Shown: positions 22,531-35,581 of the stretch, in pieces | Numbering within the stretch: the stretch's first letter is position 1 | Layout of the letters: each line of letters begins with the position of its first letter | Assembly: GCA_032768795.1 (NCBI GenBank) | Contig: CP136497.1 | Coordinates: 870,501 to 934,500, forward strand | Direction of reading: 5' to 3' | From: Tremella fuciformis | Lineage: Eukaryota > Basidiomycota > Tremellomycetes > Tremellales > Tremellaceae | DNA: 64,000 bases | Notes under the pieces: generated by a model | Databases searched by the model: none | What the model was told of the DNA's origin: nothing | The model's input: only the letters and a program-made list of their open reading frames with translations | Made by a program: the position numbers and the translations under genes

Positions 22531-25500
22531 ATGTGGACATTCCCCACCACCTCGGCCCTCACCTCGGACCTCCAAGCCCAAAATGTCGACTATCGCAAGT
22601 TGCACGAATTCGTCTCGGCTCGATTCACGCCCAAGAACCTCAAGACTGCCAAAGAGGCGATCTCTCAGCCCAACACTGCCGACTTTCTTGCTTCTCGGCC
22701 AGCTCTGTTTCACTTACACACCCTCACACTTGAATCGACGCTGTTGCCACCGATAGCAACGTTCCCTCGTCGATATGGCGACGAGCCCAATCCCGAGTAC
22801 ACTACGTATGTTGAGTTGTCAGAACTGCTTTCCAGGCGATATCAGGCGGCAGAACATGTCCCTCTCCACACGCAGACTACTAGAATCACGACCGCCAACG
22901 ACGGAGCTTGGCACCGGGGCCTGCAGTTCAACGAGTATCGGCCGGGCAAATTTCTCAACCATCTGCCCTTCGGCCCACTTGGCTTCTTTCCGCCTGCTTG
23001 GAATGCCCCTCTCCTCGTCTTCCCGCCGTTCATCCCGCAAGGCGGTCAGGAGTGGCTCCCCAGCTCCAATGCCCGCGAAAGGACCGACTGGCTGCACGCG
23101 ATCATGGCGCTCGACCCGGCCACAACGATCAAGATGCGCAAGTACCATGACGGCCAGGAGAGATTCGTCCTCGTCACCTCCGCGAACCTTTGCTGGATCC
23201 CTAGCGGGCCAGATGATAGCGAGACGGAGGTCAAGCTGATCCTTACCGTCGACGTCCTCATGGACATGGAGAAGATTTATGTCCCACTGCCTGATGTTGG
23301 GCACGATCTGCTGGGGATGATCCTCAACGACCTGATACCTTCGCCAACGGCTCAGGTCTACTCGTCGGATCGAAAAGCCAAAGCAGAAGGTCTTCGAAGC
23401 TTCTTTGCCAGTCTGCATCCGGCTCCGATGCTTCGCGCCGAGATCGCGGCGAAGATGCAGCCTGAAGAGCTGGTCTCGAGGTTGCTGCCCTTCCAGAAGA
23501 GAACGGTCGCCCAGCTGTTGGGTAAGGAAGGTATCAAAGACCATGAGAGTTCGAGCCAAAGCGATCCCGAGGGCTTTTGGGCAATTGTCGATTTCGGAGC
23601 ACGAGGAAAAGTCGCTTATCGGCGCATCACGGGAGAGTTTTTCCCTTTGGAGTCTAAGCAGGACCAAGCGAATGACAAAGGCAAAGCGAAGGCTGTCGAC
23701 TACGAGGACTATCAGCCTGGAGCTGCGCAGAGCATTGTCGACCTATCGGAAGTTCGGGGCGCCATGCTTTGCGAGGAGATGGGTGAGCGATACAATACCT
23801 TTCAAAATCCTTGCGACTGATGTAGCAGGGCTGGGCAAAACCGTTGAGGCGATTGCGCTTATTCTGCTCCACAGGCATCCTCTCGCACCACCGAGACCCA
23901 AGGCGGGGCCCAGACCACTCCTTCGAAAGCCGATCTCCACGGCCCGAGCCGACAGCCTACAAGAGGAGCAAGTCCCCATGATAGATCTGTCCATGGATAC
24001 TCCGGGGACCGGTGATCAGCGCCTGGAGAAGTGGGCGTTGGCAGAGAAGATGGCATTCGAGGGAAGGAGAGCTTGGGACCCAGAGGCGCAGCTGTCAGTG
24101 GACGAGTGTTCGGTCAGTCATTGCGCACTCGAATAATATGACCATCTGACCAGTAGAACACCCTCATCATCACTCCGCCCTCTCTCTTGAAGCAGTGGGT
24201 GGCCGAGATGGAACGTCATTCCCCATCCCTGCGGATATGCGTATATGGTGGTTGGAGGTCTCTCCAAAAAGGCGTGCAAAAGCTCTACCATCAGCAGCGT
24301 AGGGAAGTCGACAAGATCAATGAGCAGAAAAGGAAGAGACAGAGCATGAAAAAGACCGAGAAGGTAGTGGCAAAGTACTCCAGAGCCCCTGACGGCACAC
24401 GAGTCAAGAGGGAGGTCGGAGACGACTTTGCCGAAGATTCTGATGAGGAAACCCCACACGAGGCCCTGCTGCCCCTCACGCAAAGGATGTTTGTGGACTA
24501 TCTGCGGGCTCACGATGTGATCATCACGACTTATAAGTAAGTCTTCAAGGAGAACCTAAACGTGATCGTGCTAAGGCGCAGCGAGCGTGAGGCAGATGGT
24601 CGAACAAGCATAATCTTGCTAATGAACAGTCCAAGACGATCTCAATGTCGCAGCTCCCGCTCCGCCTCGAAGTCGAAGATCAAATGCTGCTTACAAACCC
24701 GATGAACGGCCCCGTAGTCCACTGGTCATGGTGGAATGGTGGCGGGTCATCATGGACGAGGTTCAGCTGTGCGGCGACTCGAGCAAAGCGGCGAACATGG
24801 TCGCCCTGATCCCTCGGAAAAACTCCTTGGCCGTTTCTGGTACGCCTGCCAAGGGAGACATCAAGGATCTCATGGGATCATTTCGGTTTCTGCGGGTGCC
24901 AACTTTGCCTTACAACAACCGTCTCTGGCATCGCCTACAACAACCATCGTTGCGTCCAGCTTTCCAAGGCTTGTGCAAGAGCCTTGCGATACGCACGACG
25001 AAGAAGGAAGTTCAGGGAGAATTCAACATCCCACAGCAGACCCGCGTCGTCGTCCCGATCGAATTGTCGGACATCGAAGTAGCATACTATCAAGATACGC
25101 TAGAGAGGCAGAGGACAGATCTTCACATTCCCGAGGATCCGACATCCATGTGGGCAGGAGTCTTCGAGGTCGATCGCGCAAAACTGCGCACAGCCTTGGT
25201 CACATTACGGCAGATCTGCACGCATATACAAGTCGGTCAAATGCAAGGCGTGAGGGAGGGACCACGGCTCCATCTCGGCAGAGAATTGATGACCATGCAC
25301 GAAGCGCTGGCAAAGATGCAGAACGACCACAATGCGGAATTGATGAACGAGTCACGGGCTCAGGTAAGACATGATCATGATTGACACTTGCGGATCTGAT
25401 CATCAGATGCGCGCCATGATTCGCAAAGCTCAACTCACCATGCTTGCTGAAGAGGACGATCATCGCCATCTACGAGCTCTCGCACTTCTCGAACGTGCGA

Positions 25501-28211
25501 GGGCTAAAGCCAGCTCCCAGATGGTCTCCGTCCAACTGAAGCTAGATCAGCTTTTGAGCGAGCGCCGTAGGGCAGCACACGATGGATCCGTACTCTCGGA
25601 TGACCACACGGACGACATGACTCCCGAAAGGAACCTTTCGCAAGCAGAGCGCGCAAAGAGGGTGGCTATACAGACCGCAAGGTCTCATATCCGAGAGGTG
25701 TCGATTATACTTCATGAGACATGGTTCTTTGAGGGCGACATCCGGCATCAGCTAAATGAGGAAGCCGCCGAAGGTGCGTACTGCCTCAGCGGAGTGGTCG
25801 CTACGACTGACAGACAGTCCTCGCCTATCAGACCGCAGAAGGAGTTCGGCGTGATCTGCTGAAGCGACCTTTGCAGATATCCAACTCGTCTATCAAGTTG
25901 TTGCGAGACGCCCTTGAACGGACACAAACCATCGGCCTGTCCGACCTCCGAGCGCCTGCCACCAAGATTGTCGGTGGTATCGAGACGGCAGCTCCGGTCG
26001 CATCGTGCAACGAACTGCTCGAAATCCTCAATGGCAATGCGCTTCTAGTCCACAATTGGCGGCAAAAGATCGTCGATTTGCTATCCACGCCAGTAGAGTC
26101 AGATTCAGGAGAGCTTGCCGCCGTAGGCAAAGGACAGGACGTGGAGAACCCCGAAGCCGAATTTTATGCGCAAGCCCTGAAGGCTCAAGGAGAGGTCGAG
26201 GCCTATCTCATGGCGTACTCCGCTGCGCTCGCGGACCGGAAAGAATTTTTGTTGGAGGAACGGAGTCTGTTGGCAGAACATGATTCTCGGCAGAAGAAGC
26301 AGAGAGAAACTAGAGCGGCTCTCAATGCTGCGGCCGAAGCGGCACCCGAGTTGGCAGATGTCCCGGACGACGTCCAAGAGCAGGCCGGGGAGTTGATGAA
26401 GGAGCGACGAGCTTTCCGGGACGCTCGCGAGCTCAAGGATTGCGAGCAACCATTGAAGGCGTATTTATTGGACTTGAATGGTGAGCTCGACTGCACAGCC
26501 CAAGGATCAGCTCAAAATGACAAGGCATCGTACATGGTGGGGGCCGACCGGAGGAACGGGCGATTGCTCAGGAGATGGCAAATTTGATCAAGCAGTTCAT
26601 AAAGCAACAAAGTGGGTGCTCGCTGTCGGCAACTTTCAGTGGTATTCACTGACATCCAGCCGAGCATTTTGAAAAGCTCAACAAAGAGCTGGACCTCTTT
26701 CGGCAGACCTTTAATCGCAGAGTCATCTACTTTGCCGCTCTGCAAGAGATATCTGACTCGGTTTGTCGAGGAGACTGTTGCTAGCGCTCGGCTTATGTCG
26801 TAGGTCTCCGCTCCTGTCGTTCAAAATCTGGAAGAGGACATTCAAACATCCTCGCATACTATCGATCAGCTCGAAGCTAAACTCGCGCGCATGGCCGTCA
26901 AGGGCAGGTTCCTTGACTACCTAGGTTCGAAGGAGAATATCGATGAGGAGATTAGAGAGGATTGCATTATCTGCATGGGATCATCAGCGGACGAAAAGGC
27001 TGTCTTGCTTGAATGTGGACATTTTTTCTGCTTGGTGAGTCGTATCACTGATGTCGCCTCGACTCCCTTGCTGACCATCAGTCTTGCTACCTCGCCATGC
27101 GCACCACTGTGCAGGGACGCAAGTGCCCTTCTTGCAGACAGCCGAGTACATTCTGTGAAGGCAGGGCTGAATCAAGCTCATCCTCAGTCAATCGTAAAAA
27201 CATCACTCGTGTGAAATTGGCGAATACAGGCGTAGCCGCAAATGACCGTCCGCCCGAAGCCCAAGAGTCGATGGCACTCCAGTCACTGTCTCCCGAGGTC
27301 GCCAAAGAGCCGGAACTATCCTACGAGGAGCGCGAACGCATCAAGTGTCAGGAAGACCTAGAGAAACTCCGCATGATGGATCAAGAGCGAATGCTTGCAG
27401 TCAGCCATATGGACGTGTTCGGCGAGTTCGGCTCGAAGGTGCGTGGTTGCAGCTTAGACTCCACGAGAGGCTCACAGAGCAGATCAACTTCCTGATCAAG
27501 CATATCTTGTATTATCGCGCTCAGGAGCCGGACGCTCGCCACGTTATCTTCTCCAATTGGCATGATTCGCTCAAGAGTGAGTGTCGCGAGTCCATGGTGA
27601 AGCTTGAGCTGTAACAGCAGTCGTCATCCGGGCGCTGGAGACAAACCGCATCAAATGCGTCGCTTTCGACCAAGGGGACAAGACGAAAGACGTTGTTGAC
27701 CGGTTCTTGAAGGATCAAACTATCACCGTCTTCTTGCTGCACGCCGAGCGCGAAAGGTGCGTCTCATTCATTCGCCTTGGGAAACGTTCTCATGGCCAGT
27801 GCGGGTTTGACCTTGACTTCGTGTCGTGTCGTGCATCTACTTGAACCTGTCTTGAAGCACAGCTTTGAACTACAAGCCATTGGCCGGGTCGACCGGTGAA
27901 TCTTGCCGCGAGTGCCTATGTCGATGGTTGGCTAACCACTAGTCTTGGACAGTCGAAGGAAACCACGGTATACTGGTGAGCCCCCGATGAGCAATGACGA
28001 ACAATCGAGGCTGACTGTCAGCTACGCGACGATGGACACTGTCGAATCTCGCATCTTGTCTCAAGGCGTGCGCAACCGGACCTCCATCTACTTGAAAGAC
28101 GACACGTCCGACGATGTTGTGGCGGGCATGGAAAACGTCGTCAGTGCCGCACACAAGGGCGGCGACGTCAGCGATGGCAGCTCGACCGAGCTGCTCAGTC
28201 TGTTCATGTAA
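22531..28211 (+). CDS. SNF2-family ATPase with inserted RING finger (SHPRH/IRC20 type)
   Basis: Large nuclear SWI2/SNF2 ATPase and probable E3 ubiquitin ligase of the SHPRH/Irc20 class, linked to DNA damage tolerance. Starts at ATG 22531 (MWTFPTTSAL). Helicase motif I is MLCEEMGLGKT, split by an intron near 23782-23829. NTLIITPPSLLKQW is motif Ia. Motif II reads WWRVIMDEVQ instead of DEAH, as in SHPRH. A C3HC4 RING (CIICMGSS..LLECGHFFCL..CYLAMR..CPSCRQ, about 26960-27145) is inserted between the helicase lobes and has an intron inside it. The C-terminal lobe has VIFSNWHDSLK and AIGRVDRLGQSKET (motif VI, about 27880-27965). Roughly a dozen introns; the region 26480-26830 is the hardest to splice. 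The protein exceeds 1,600 residues. Confidence 0.85.
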
Positions 28212-28402
28212 CATGTCTTGTCAATTGCCTTATTGTTGCGATACTGTATGCCACAACTGGGATCTGATCGTGTGAGCCGGTGCCAGGCGCATCATGCATC
28301 AATGCCATGTCGATCGATACTCGTGACTGACTGCGCTGCACCACTAACGATGCAAGACTGCGAACCTCCGTCCATCATCCCTCTCATCGTGACATGGCTA
28401 GG

Positions 28403-30033
28403 CTACTCGACCACATCCGCCAGCGTGCCTCCGCTCTTGACCTTGCCCCAACCGATCAAACGCCAATGCTTGTCGATTCTTCTGCTGAGCGCGATCTTCT
28501 CTCCCTTCTCACAGCACGCCGGGGTGGTCAGTGCAATAGTGACGTCGCCGCCTTTGAGCGCCGAGATCCGACCGCCAGTCTGGGATGCACCGATGTTGAC
28601 AAAGAGCGTCTCGCCCACGACGAGTTTCGACACTTTGGCCTTTTTCGAGTCGTCCGTCTTGACACCGAGCAAACGACGAAGCAAGAAGACTATCATCAGC
28701 CCTGCGTGTGTCTGAGAACCAGGAGTGCTCACCCTCCGCCTTGATCTCCGTGTAGATGCTCGGTCCCCGTCCAACACTGCTCATGACCATACCCAACAAC
28801 CGATCTGCTCTGCACAGCGCGGGGTCGACCAGAGTCCCCACACCGATCAGACCGCCTGGTACGGCGAACTGCAAGTGGTTCTGCTCAGCATGCAGCGAGA
28901 CGATTCGACTTCTTAGCGGTCGGCAGGTGCACACGCCATTCGCGTCCCTCGTGATGAGACCCGGGCGAATCTCGACCTCCTGCCCGACCTTGAACACCCC
29001 CTGAAGGATCGAACCGCCGGCCACACCGCCCTTGAGCTCCTCAACGCCTGCTCCGGGCTTGTTCACATCGAACGAACGGATAACGACCATACGTGGGTCG
29101 GCGGTGAAGTCGTAGTTTGGCGGCGCAATTTTTGAGATGGCCTCGACGACGGCGTCGATGTTGAAACGCAATTGTGCCGAGACGGGGATGATAGGGGCGA
29201 GACGGGCGGTAGTACCTGCGTGTCAGCTAAGCGCGACCGGGTAGCAGACGACTTGCCTTCGACAAACTTCTTGATGCTCTCGCAGTGCTCGTTCGCCTCG
29301 GACTCTCTTACCAAGTCCATCTTGTTCTGAAGGATGACAATGTTATGTGGGTCCACACCGATGATTTCGAGCGCGGCGAGATGTTCTCCGGTCTGGGGTT
29401 GGGGGCAGGATTCGTTTCCGGCGATAAGAAGCAGGGCTCCGTTCACTGCGATCAGAGGTATTCCTGCAGAAGAGATACATCGGGACTTACTGACGGCGGC
29501 ACCTGTCAACATGGTAGCCATGAGAATGTCGTGCCCAGGACAGTCGACAAAGGACACATGCCTATCCGTCAGCTCTGCGTATCCTGAGGGGCTCGGGAAG
29601 CTGACCGTATCAGGTCCATGCGCCCATCACATCCTGGTCTCTCGCATTTCGGATTGGCCTCCTTGCTGGAGGGATAAGAGCGGTAGCACGACGGAGGGGG
29701 GCATTTAGGATTTTGGCATTTGAAGATCTACCATGAGCTACCGCTGCATCCGCACTTCTGACAGCTCACTTTGGCATTGGCATAGCCGAGCTTGATGGTG
29801 ATATTCCGCTCGAGCTCGTTCTTGAACCGAACCGTCTGCACGCCCGAGATAGCCCTCACCGTGGACGACTTGCCGTGGGCGACATGGCCAATCGTGCCGA
29901 TATTGATGGTCGCCTGCTTGGAGATGACCTCCGGGCTGAGCGCGTTGAGCTTGGTCAGGTCTACCTGTACTTCCTGCACGGGGAGGGTCGAGCCAGACGC
30001 CGCTGCCGCCGCGGCGGGATCGTTGATTGACAT
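28403..30033 (-). CDS. GCD11: Translation initiation factor eIF2 subunit gamma
   Basis: GTPase subunit of eIF2 that delivers initiator tRNA to the 40S ribosome. Start at 30033 (MSINDP). The G1 motif GHVAHGKSS, the switch region [20 protein letters not shown] and G3 VDCPGHD are present, as are the NKMDLV-type G4 and the SAQL-type G5. The zinc ribbon ([20 protein letters not shown]) is restored by removing an intron near 29719-29761. The C-terminal barrels read [25 protein letters not shown] and, at the end, [26 protein letters not shown]. Four introns recognised. Stop at 28403-28405. It converges with the SNF2-RING gene and is divergent from the small complex I gene. Confidence 0.95.
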
Positions 30034-30383
30034 TTTGGCTGAGGATGGACAAAGGTGTGTTGCTGTATACTTTTCGCTATCGCAGTGAACAACTTGGTGT
30101 AGCAAGGTGGCGATGAGACAGCTATCTGGCGCTGCTGTCCTACTTTTGAGGCGTGTTCTATGTGTTGAGCAGAAGAAAGATGTACGAGAGAGAACTTTCG
30201 ACTCGTGTGCTCTGACAAAAGACAGGCAGCGGTCGTCATCTTTGTATTCAAGTTCAGATTGGCGCCTCTTCATCGGCGATACGGCGTTATAACTCCCCCC
30301 GCTCATCCCGGCGACGGCGACGACGATGATGATGGTAACGACAACGACAGCTTGACCATATTGCCAAGCATACCCGCAGCAAT

Positions 30384-30694
30384 ATGGCCGGCGCAGGCGA
30401 GTCTCCTTCCACGCCTGTTGAAGTGCTGACGAGCAGGCTTCCACCCTCACCCGCCGTCTTTCCTCCATCGCGGATTGGCCAAGACTCTCGGCGCCGGCAT
30501 GTGGTTCTTCATCTTCTATCGGGCAAGGTGGGTACCTTCAGCTACTAGTATAGATCAAGCTGAAGCTACAGACAAGATGGTGCTGCATTGATCGTCAGCT
30601 TTGCGACTGCTTTCTGTACATCTGAGCTGATCAACAGGGATTGAGACATCCATGGGATGGACATGGACATGGGCACGATGAGGGACACCACTAG
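30384..30694 (+). CDS. NDUFB2: Small complex I subunit, NDUFB2-like, four tiny exons
   Basis: Accessory subunit of mitochondrial NADH dehydrogenase. The four-exon model gives a 60-residue protein: 30384-30396 (only 13 nt), 30437-30527, 30572-30593 and 30638-30694. It reads [20 protein letters not shown], then a [18 protein letters not shown] hydrophobic core, then [15 protein letters not shown] and a TAG stop. The aromatic-rich single membrane segment followed by RQDG...RHPWDGH is characteristic of this subunit in basidiomycetes. The first intron uses a GC donor (GCGAGT) with the branch motif GCTGAC just before CAG, and phases fit at every junction. It lies between eIF2 gamma (divergent) and WDR59 (convergent). 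The family assignment is by memory of the motif and could be tested by a profile search. Confidence 0.75.
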
Positions 30695-30911
30695 ACTTGC
30701 GAATCTGCAGATCCGCAACGACTACATGTAACACTACGCTTTGCAGGTCTTGCCAGGGAATAGACTGAAGGTCGACTGGAAGTACTCGGCCTGGGATGAG
30801 GGCAGGAGGCACTGGCGTACATCGCCACATCTACAACAGTCCACACGATGTCGACCAGATGCGAGCACATCACAGACAAGCTTCAGGCCAAGAGGCGGGT
30901 CGGGCTCTTGA

Positions 30912-33900
30912 TCATCCGTCCCACCCTTTGCCCCAATTCAAGACCCCATCTCCGACCAGATTCAAACCCCTCCGACCCCTTCCTATCAGTCCGTCCCTCC
31001 CATCCCTGCTCGCGCCCCTCTCCATCCTGCCGCCCTCTCGCACCATTGCAGCCAGGCCAGCTGGCCCAGGCATGTTGCTAAGAGGCGTATGCGCTTCAGG
31101 CGGTAGCAGCGTACCGGAAGCGGCCTCCTCGCTCAGTCCTAGTAGACTCGGTTGGGTTTCTCTGATGGTGCCCAAGCCTTTGAGCGAGGCGTATGTGATG
31201 CGGCCGCGACCTTCGCCAGGTGAGACGGGAACGATCGAGCCTTTTGCGAAAGTTCGGAAGACCGGCGAGGTCTGGATTGTGGGACTGGCCGAAGCTGTGA
31301 ATGGCCAGAAGGGCATGCTCGTTCCCCTTTCAGCCAGACACAAGCAAGGGCATGCTGGACATCTGGAGAAGGACGAAGAGAAGTGTTTCTTGAAGCAGCC
31401 GTGATGTGTCTTGTGGGCGCAGATTGCGCATCCCGTGGACAGACCTGTGAATCAGCTCGGCCTCGAGGTCGCGTTTGATGGTCGTACCCTTGATCGGGAG
31501 GCGGCACACCGCGCATAGCGGCCGAACGGGTTTATGCTGACAAGCTGGACAAGTGGTGTCTTTTGCGCCTGCGCAAGATACACACACTACTGATTAGCGC
31601 CAGATTTTGCTGATGCAGTTGTACTGACCGAAGCCGTGACCTGTCCGTGCGGGACTCTTTCGGTCCATCATAGGGTCCTCACCAGTCGCCACTTTCGTCA
31701 GACTCGTCTTCTCGAACGTGTACTGCATCAAGGCTGTGCGTTGGCCCAGCAGATCGCAGCGGAGGAGGAAATCGCAATAGGCCATTTTGGCCAGCTCGAG
31801 GATGGCAAACCACTCGTCTGCGATCAACCCGCCTCCTCGCTCTTCATCAATGTCGTTCGAATCGCTGCGAAGTGAAGAATCAGCCGGCGAGAGATCGAGC
31901 TTCACCGTGCACGTCTTGCGCTTGCGACTTTGAGCGTGTATGTCGGACAGATTGGAGTGGTGACGCCGTAGACCGTCCCTCGTGTCTCGCCGCACCGGAC
32001 TTTGAGCGCTGAAGCTGATCTTGTGTGGCCGAGATGATAGCGCGCCGAGACCAGATTGCGATTGCGGCTGCTCGCCCGAAGACCCCAGAGCAGATCGCTC
32101 GGCAAAGCTGCGTTTGGTGTCTGCACTCCCGGCACCGCTGGGCACGCTTGCAGTGCCAAAGCTGGTGGCTGATTTGAGGGGAGTCATGTGAGGCGATCCG
32201 GCCGATGCAACAGAGGGATGTCGATGTTTCTGGTCGATGCTGACATGCCTCGGTGATTCTCGCTTCGACTGAACCGGGATGAACAGTCCCGTCGGGGATC
32301 GATCTTCCAAGCTGCGGCCCAAGGGTGTCTTGAGCCCAACAGTGTCAAAGCTCTGTCGGTCTTTGGGCGTGAGAGACTGTCGCAAATCGATGGACGATCC
32401 CCGCAACGAGAATCCTGAAGGGTTGAGACTGAGGATCTGGGAGAAGCCCGACATTCGAGAGTTGGAGAAACCGGGAGAAATCGGTCCAAGCCCGTAGGAC
32501 TGCTGGGAGCCGGCACTGTGATGCAATGGAGCTAGTGTCAAGGAGGATCGTTTCTTGTGCGAAGCCGCCGAGTGATCTACTGGAAGGTTGAAGTAGTCTT
32601 GCTCGGGCGCGTGACTCAATGCACTGGGTCTCGGAGGAGGAGGATTGGCACGGGCATAATCAAGGATGATGCAGCCGACCAACGCTAGCATCTGTAGATC
32701 TTTGGCTGCGGCGAGGGAGTGAAGTCTGCGAGTCAGTCAAGGACCGTAACAGGCGGAGGATCTGACATAGTATCAAGCATTGCCCGTCGCCGAGTGACAC
32801 CTTGCTCCCACATCTCTCTTTGTCGCCGAACATCCTCGGCATGAGACATCGGAGGATGACGAGAATATGGAGGCGGCGGATCGCTAAGTATGCCGCGCAA
32901 GGTGGCCCAGACTTCGGCGTGGTCCAATCGTCTGGCTTCAAGAGCACAGACCGTATTTGTCGGGATGGACAGGCCATAGACGGACGCGAGATCTCGGTCA
33001 GGCCGAGCAACATGCGTGTCATAGTGAACAGTGATGGTCGATCCGGCTTGTATGGCGATGGGGACATTCTCCAACCGCCGAAGCCCGCGATGCTGACAAT
33101 CAGGATGACGTTTCGTGACATCTAGTCGCAACACTCACTTTCGGACGCATAACCGCCCGCATGCGAGGGTTCTCCAAATGGGCCAAAGCAGCTAATGCCC
33201 GCTGTAGGGCAGAACCAGCGCCATCCCGGTGTATCGAAGGTGACCGGGACGTAGCGGATCGTCGGGGCAAGATGGTCTGTTTCGGGAAGAAGCAAGCAAG
33301 CTCGCCTACACGCTTAGCGGAAATCATAAAAGGGACGCATCACTCACCATTGGGTCCAAATGTCGCACCACATGTGCGTATCAACATCGGAACGTTACTG
33401 ACGAGCGTCACATCCTTCTCGCTCTCGCTATCGCTCTCTTCAGCAATGAGCCGCCGACCGACTCTCTCATGGTGACCGAGAATAAAGCCGGTAGTCTGCA
33501 CAAGACACTGCCTGTTCTCTCCCCGCATCTCTTTAATGGTGCCCACGATCTTCTGACGCGCCAAGGGCGAGACAGTCGGGTTGCGCTCCAGCTCGAAAGT
33601 TGGATTCTCGACCGAGTAAGGGTATGATGCCGGGAAAGACCAATGTATGCGCATGAATGCCATCCGATTTCCATTGGCCCATGGACCGTTCATCGACATC
33701 GTGAGTTTGCGGTGGGTGAGGTCAATCTGTCGCCAATCAATGCCATCTCAGGCCGTATGTACGAACATGACGCACCTTTTCAAAGTTGACTTTTTGTTTC
33801 GAGTAGACCTTGGCCACCATGACCACTTCATCTTTGAGGCTGATGTAGTCGCTCTTGCCTTCTGCAGATGGTCCCCGACTGTCAGGGCGTGATAGAGAGC

Positions 33901-35407
33901 CGATCCGACTCTGCATCAAGCTCGAGTCAGGGGAAGGACGGTTCTTGACGACCTTGGTGAGCCACTCGAGCTGATCCATTCCTTTCTGCTTCACACCGCC
34001 CCTCGTCATACCGCTGTCGGGTTTGGCGGGCTTCTGGCGGGCGATACCACTTGGATTCAGTACCGGTCGAGGAACGTCTCTCGTCTCGGCGACATCTTTA
34101 GGTAGGACTGTGAAGGTGACATCTGCAGCTCCTCGCCGCGAGACGAGCGCTCTGATAGGTTTACCGTATTCGTAGCCGACCTTTGTCGTGATTTCGCTTC
34201 CCACCGGCCATATCCTCAACGTGCGATCCTTCGACCAGGTCACGAGCTGGAATTCGCGATCTTCAAAGTCGGGATTCTGCCCGCCTCTCGTCCTCCAGAC
34301 GAACTCCTTGACTACGTCGTCGTGCCCTTCGAAAGTCTCTACAGGCGACGACGACTCCATGCCGAACATCTCAAGCTCCTTCTCGCCTCGCTGAGGCAGG
34401 GAGATGACACCGTGTCCAAACGGCAAGTTCCGCGCCCGCCATACGGGGTAACCAGTGGAGATGACTTTGGCCGGCTGGTCAGGGGCCGTGATGGTCGGGA
34501 AGAAATGCGAGGCCGAGTCTGCAGTGGCGAGCTCGGGCACTGTCCAGAACTTGATCGTCTTGTCCAACGAGCATGTGACCAGCTTGTGCCGGTACTCTCT
34601 GTCCCAGTCAATGCCATAGATCTTGGCATCGTGCGCCTTGATCACAGTCAGCGGTATGGCGCCCTTGCGCGTATCCCATATGATGACCTGGTTGGCGTGC
34701 GCGGTCGCAAGTATATGCTCATGCTGCCTGTTCCACTTGACCTGCGTGCCCGCGGCGCCGAATGCCGATACGCGCATGAAGGGGACATCTCCCGTACGAA
34801 GATCCCATCCTCTGATACCGGCATCCATCGAGGCCGTCGCCATGAGATTCGGATTGCGCGCATGCCAGTTGATATCGGTGATAGCGCGCGCATGGGCGTT
34901 GATGGACCGATGCAAGGGTTTGTGGGCGGAAAGATCCCAGACGAGGAGTTTCTGAGACGATGTGGACAGGATCAGGTTCGCTGTCGCCGGGTGCGGGGAC
35001 CACTGGCAGTCTGCGATCTGCCATGTGCCGCCTTGTGGGATGAAGCGAGGTGCATTGTTGAGGTTGGCCAAGTCGAGGATGTACAACCCTTTCCGGCTGG
35101 CCAGGCAGACATCGCGACTGCTGGGACTGATGCTGAGCGAGCCGACCGGCTGATTGATGGCAATCGTCGAGCCCTCATGGAATGGGTCGACATTCGGGCG
35201 TATAGTTGCCGCCGTCACGGATCGGTCGAAGCGCGGTCGGTAGGCTGCACGAGGGGATAGAGGGGAGAGCGCCGCTGGGGGATATGGCGAGAGCAAGCCG
35301 GAGGAAGAAGAAGTCGAGGAGCGTGAGCGCGGCTGTGGAGGGCTGGAAGGGTGGGAGGAGCCCGAAGGGGAGGGAGGGAGGGGGAGGAGGGCCGGTGACG
35401 CCGACAT
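30912..35407 (-). CDS. MTC5: WDR59/Sea3/Mtc5, GATOR2 (SEACAT) subunit
   Basis: WDR59 is part of the GATOR2/SEACAT complex that signals amino acid status to TORC1 at the vacuole. Start at 35407 (MSASPALL). After a Ser/Pro-rich leader come WD40 repeats (about 33960-35150; e.g. ITDINWHARNPNLMATASMDAGIRGWDLR split by the 20-residue limit as ITDINWHARNPNLMATASM), then an RWD domain (about 33490-33640) with FPASYPYSVENPTFELE. A long linker follows, then a C-terminal double zinc/RING region (about 31340-31590): CVSCAG..CPACQ, CAVCRLPIKG, then CAICAHKTHHGC and CPACPCLC. That region needs the intron at about 31453-31495 removed. A low-complexity tail ends at 30912. About ten introns. The upstream transposon lies 57 bp from the start codon. 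Confidence 0.87.
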
Positions 35408-35464
35408 GCTAGCTCATCTTGCTCTGTTGGATTGAAAGATGAGATTGGAGAGCAAGGAGAGCTG

Positions 35465-35496
35465 TACTCGTCAGCGACATTGGTATGAATGTGGCA
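35465..35496. repeat. Left terminal inverted repeat of copy 1 (with TA)
   Basis: 32 nt including the TA, exactly complementary to 36759-36790. The sequence just inside repeats AATGTGGCA as a short direct repeat, possibly part of the transposase-binding region. Confidence 0.95.
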
Positions 35497-35581
35497 ATGT
35501 GGCACCCGGGCTCGGACCATCATTCAACTGTTTCATCCCTTGCTATGTCGATAAAATTTGCTGTTTCTCTGTCATTTCTTC

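Noticed and set aside
34322..35260. A 312-codon plus-strand frame over the WDR59 WD40 region
   Set aside because: It is the mirror of a coding strand with strong WD40 repeats; long antisense frames are common in GC-rich coding DNA.
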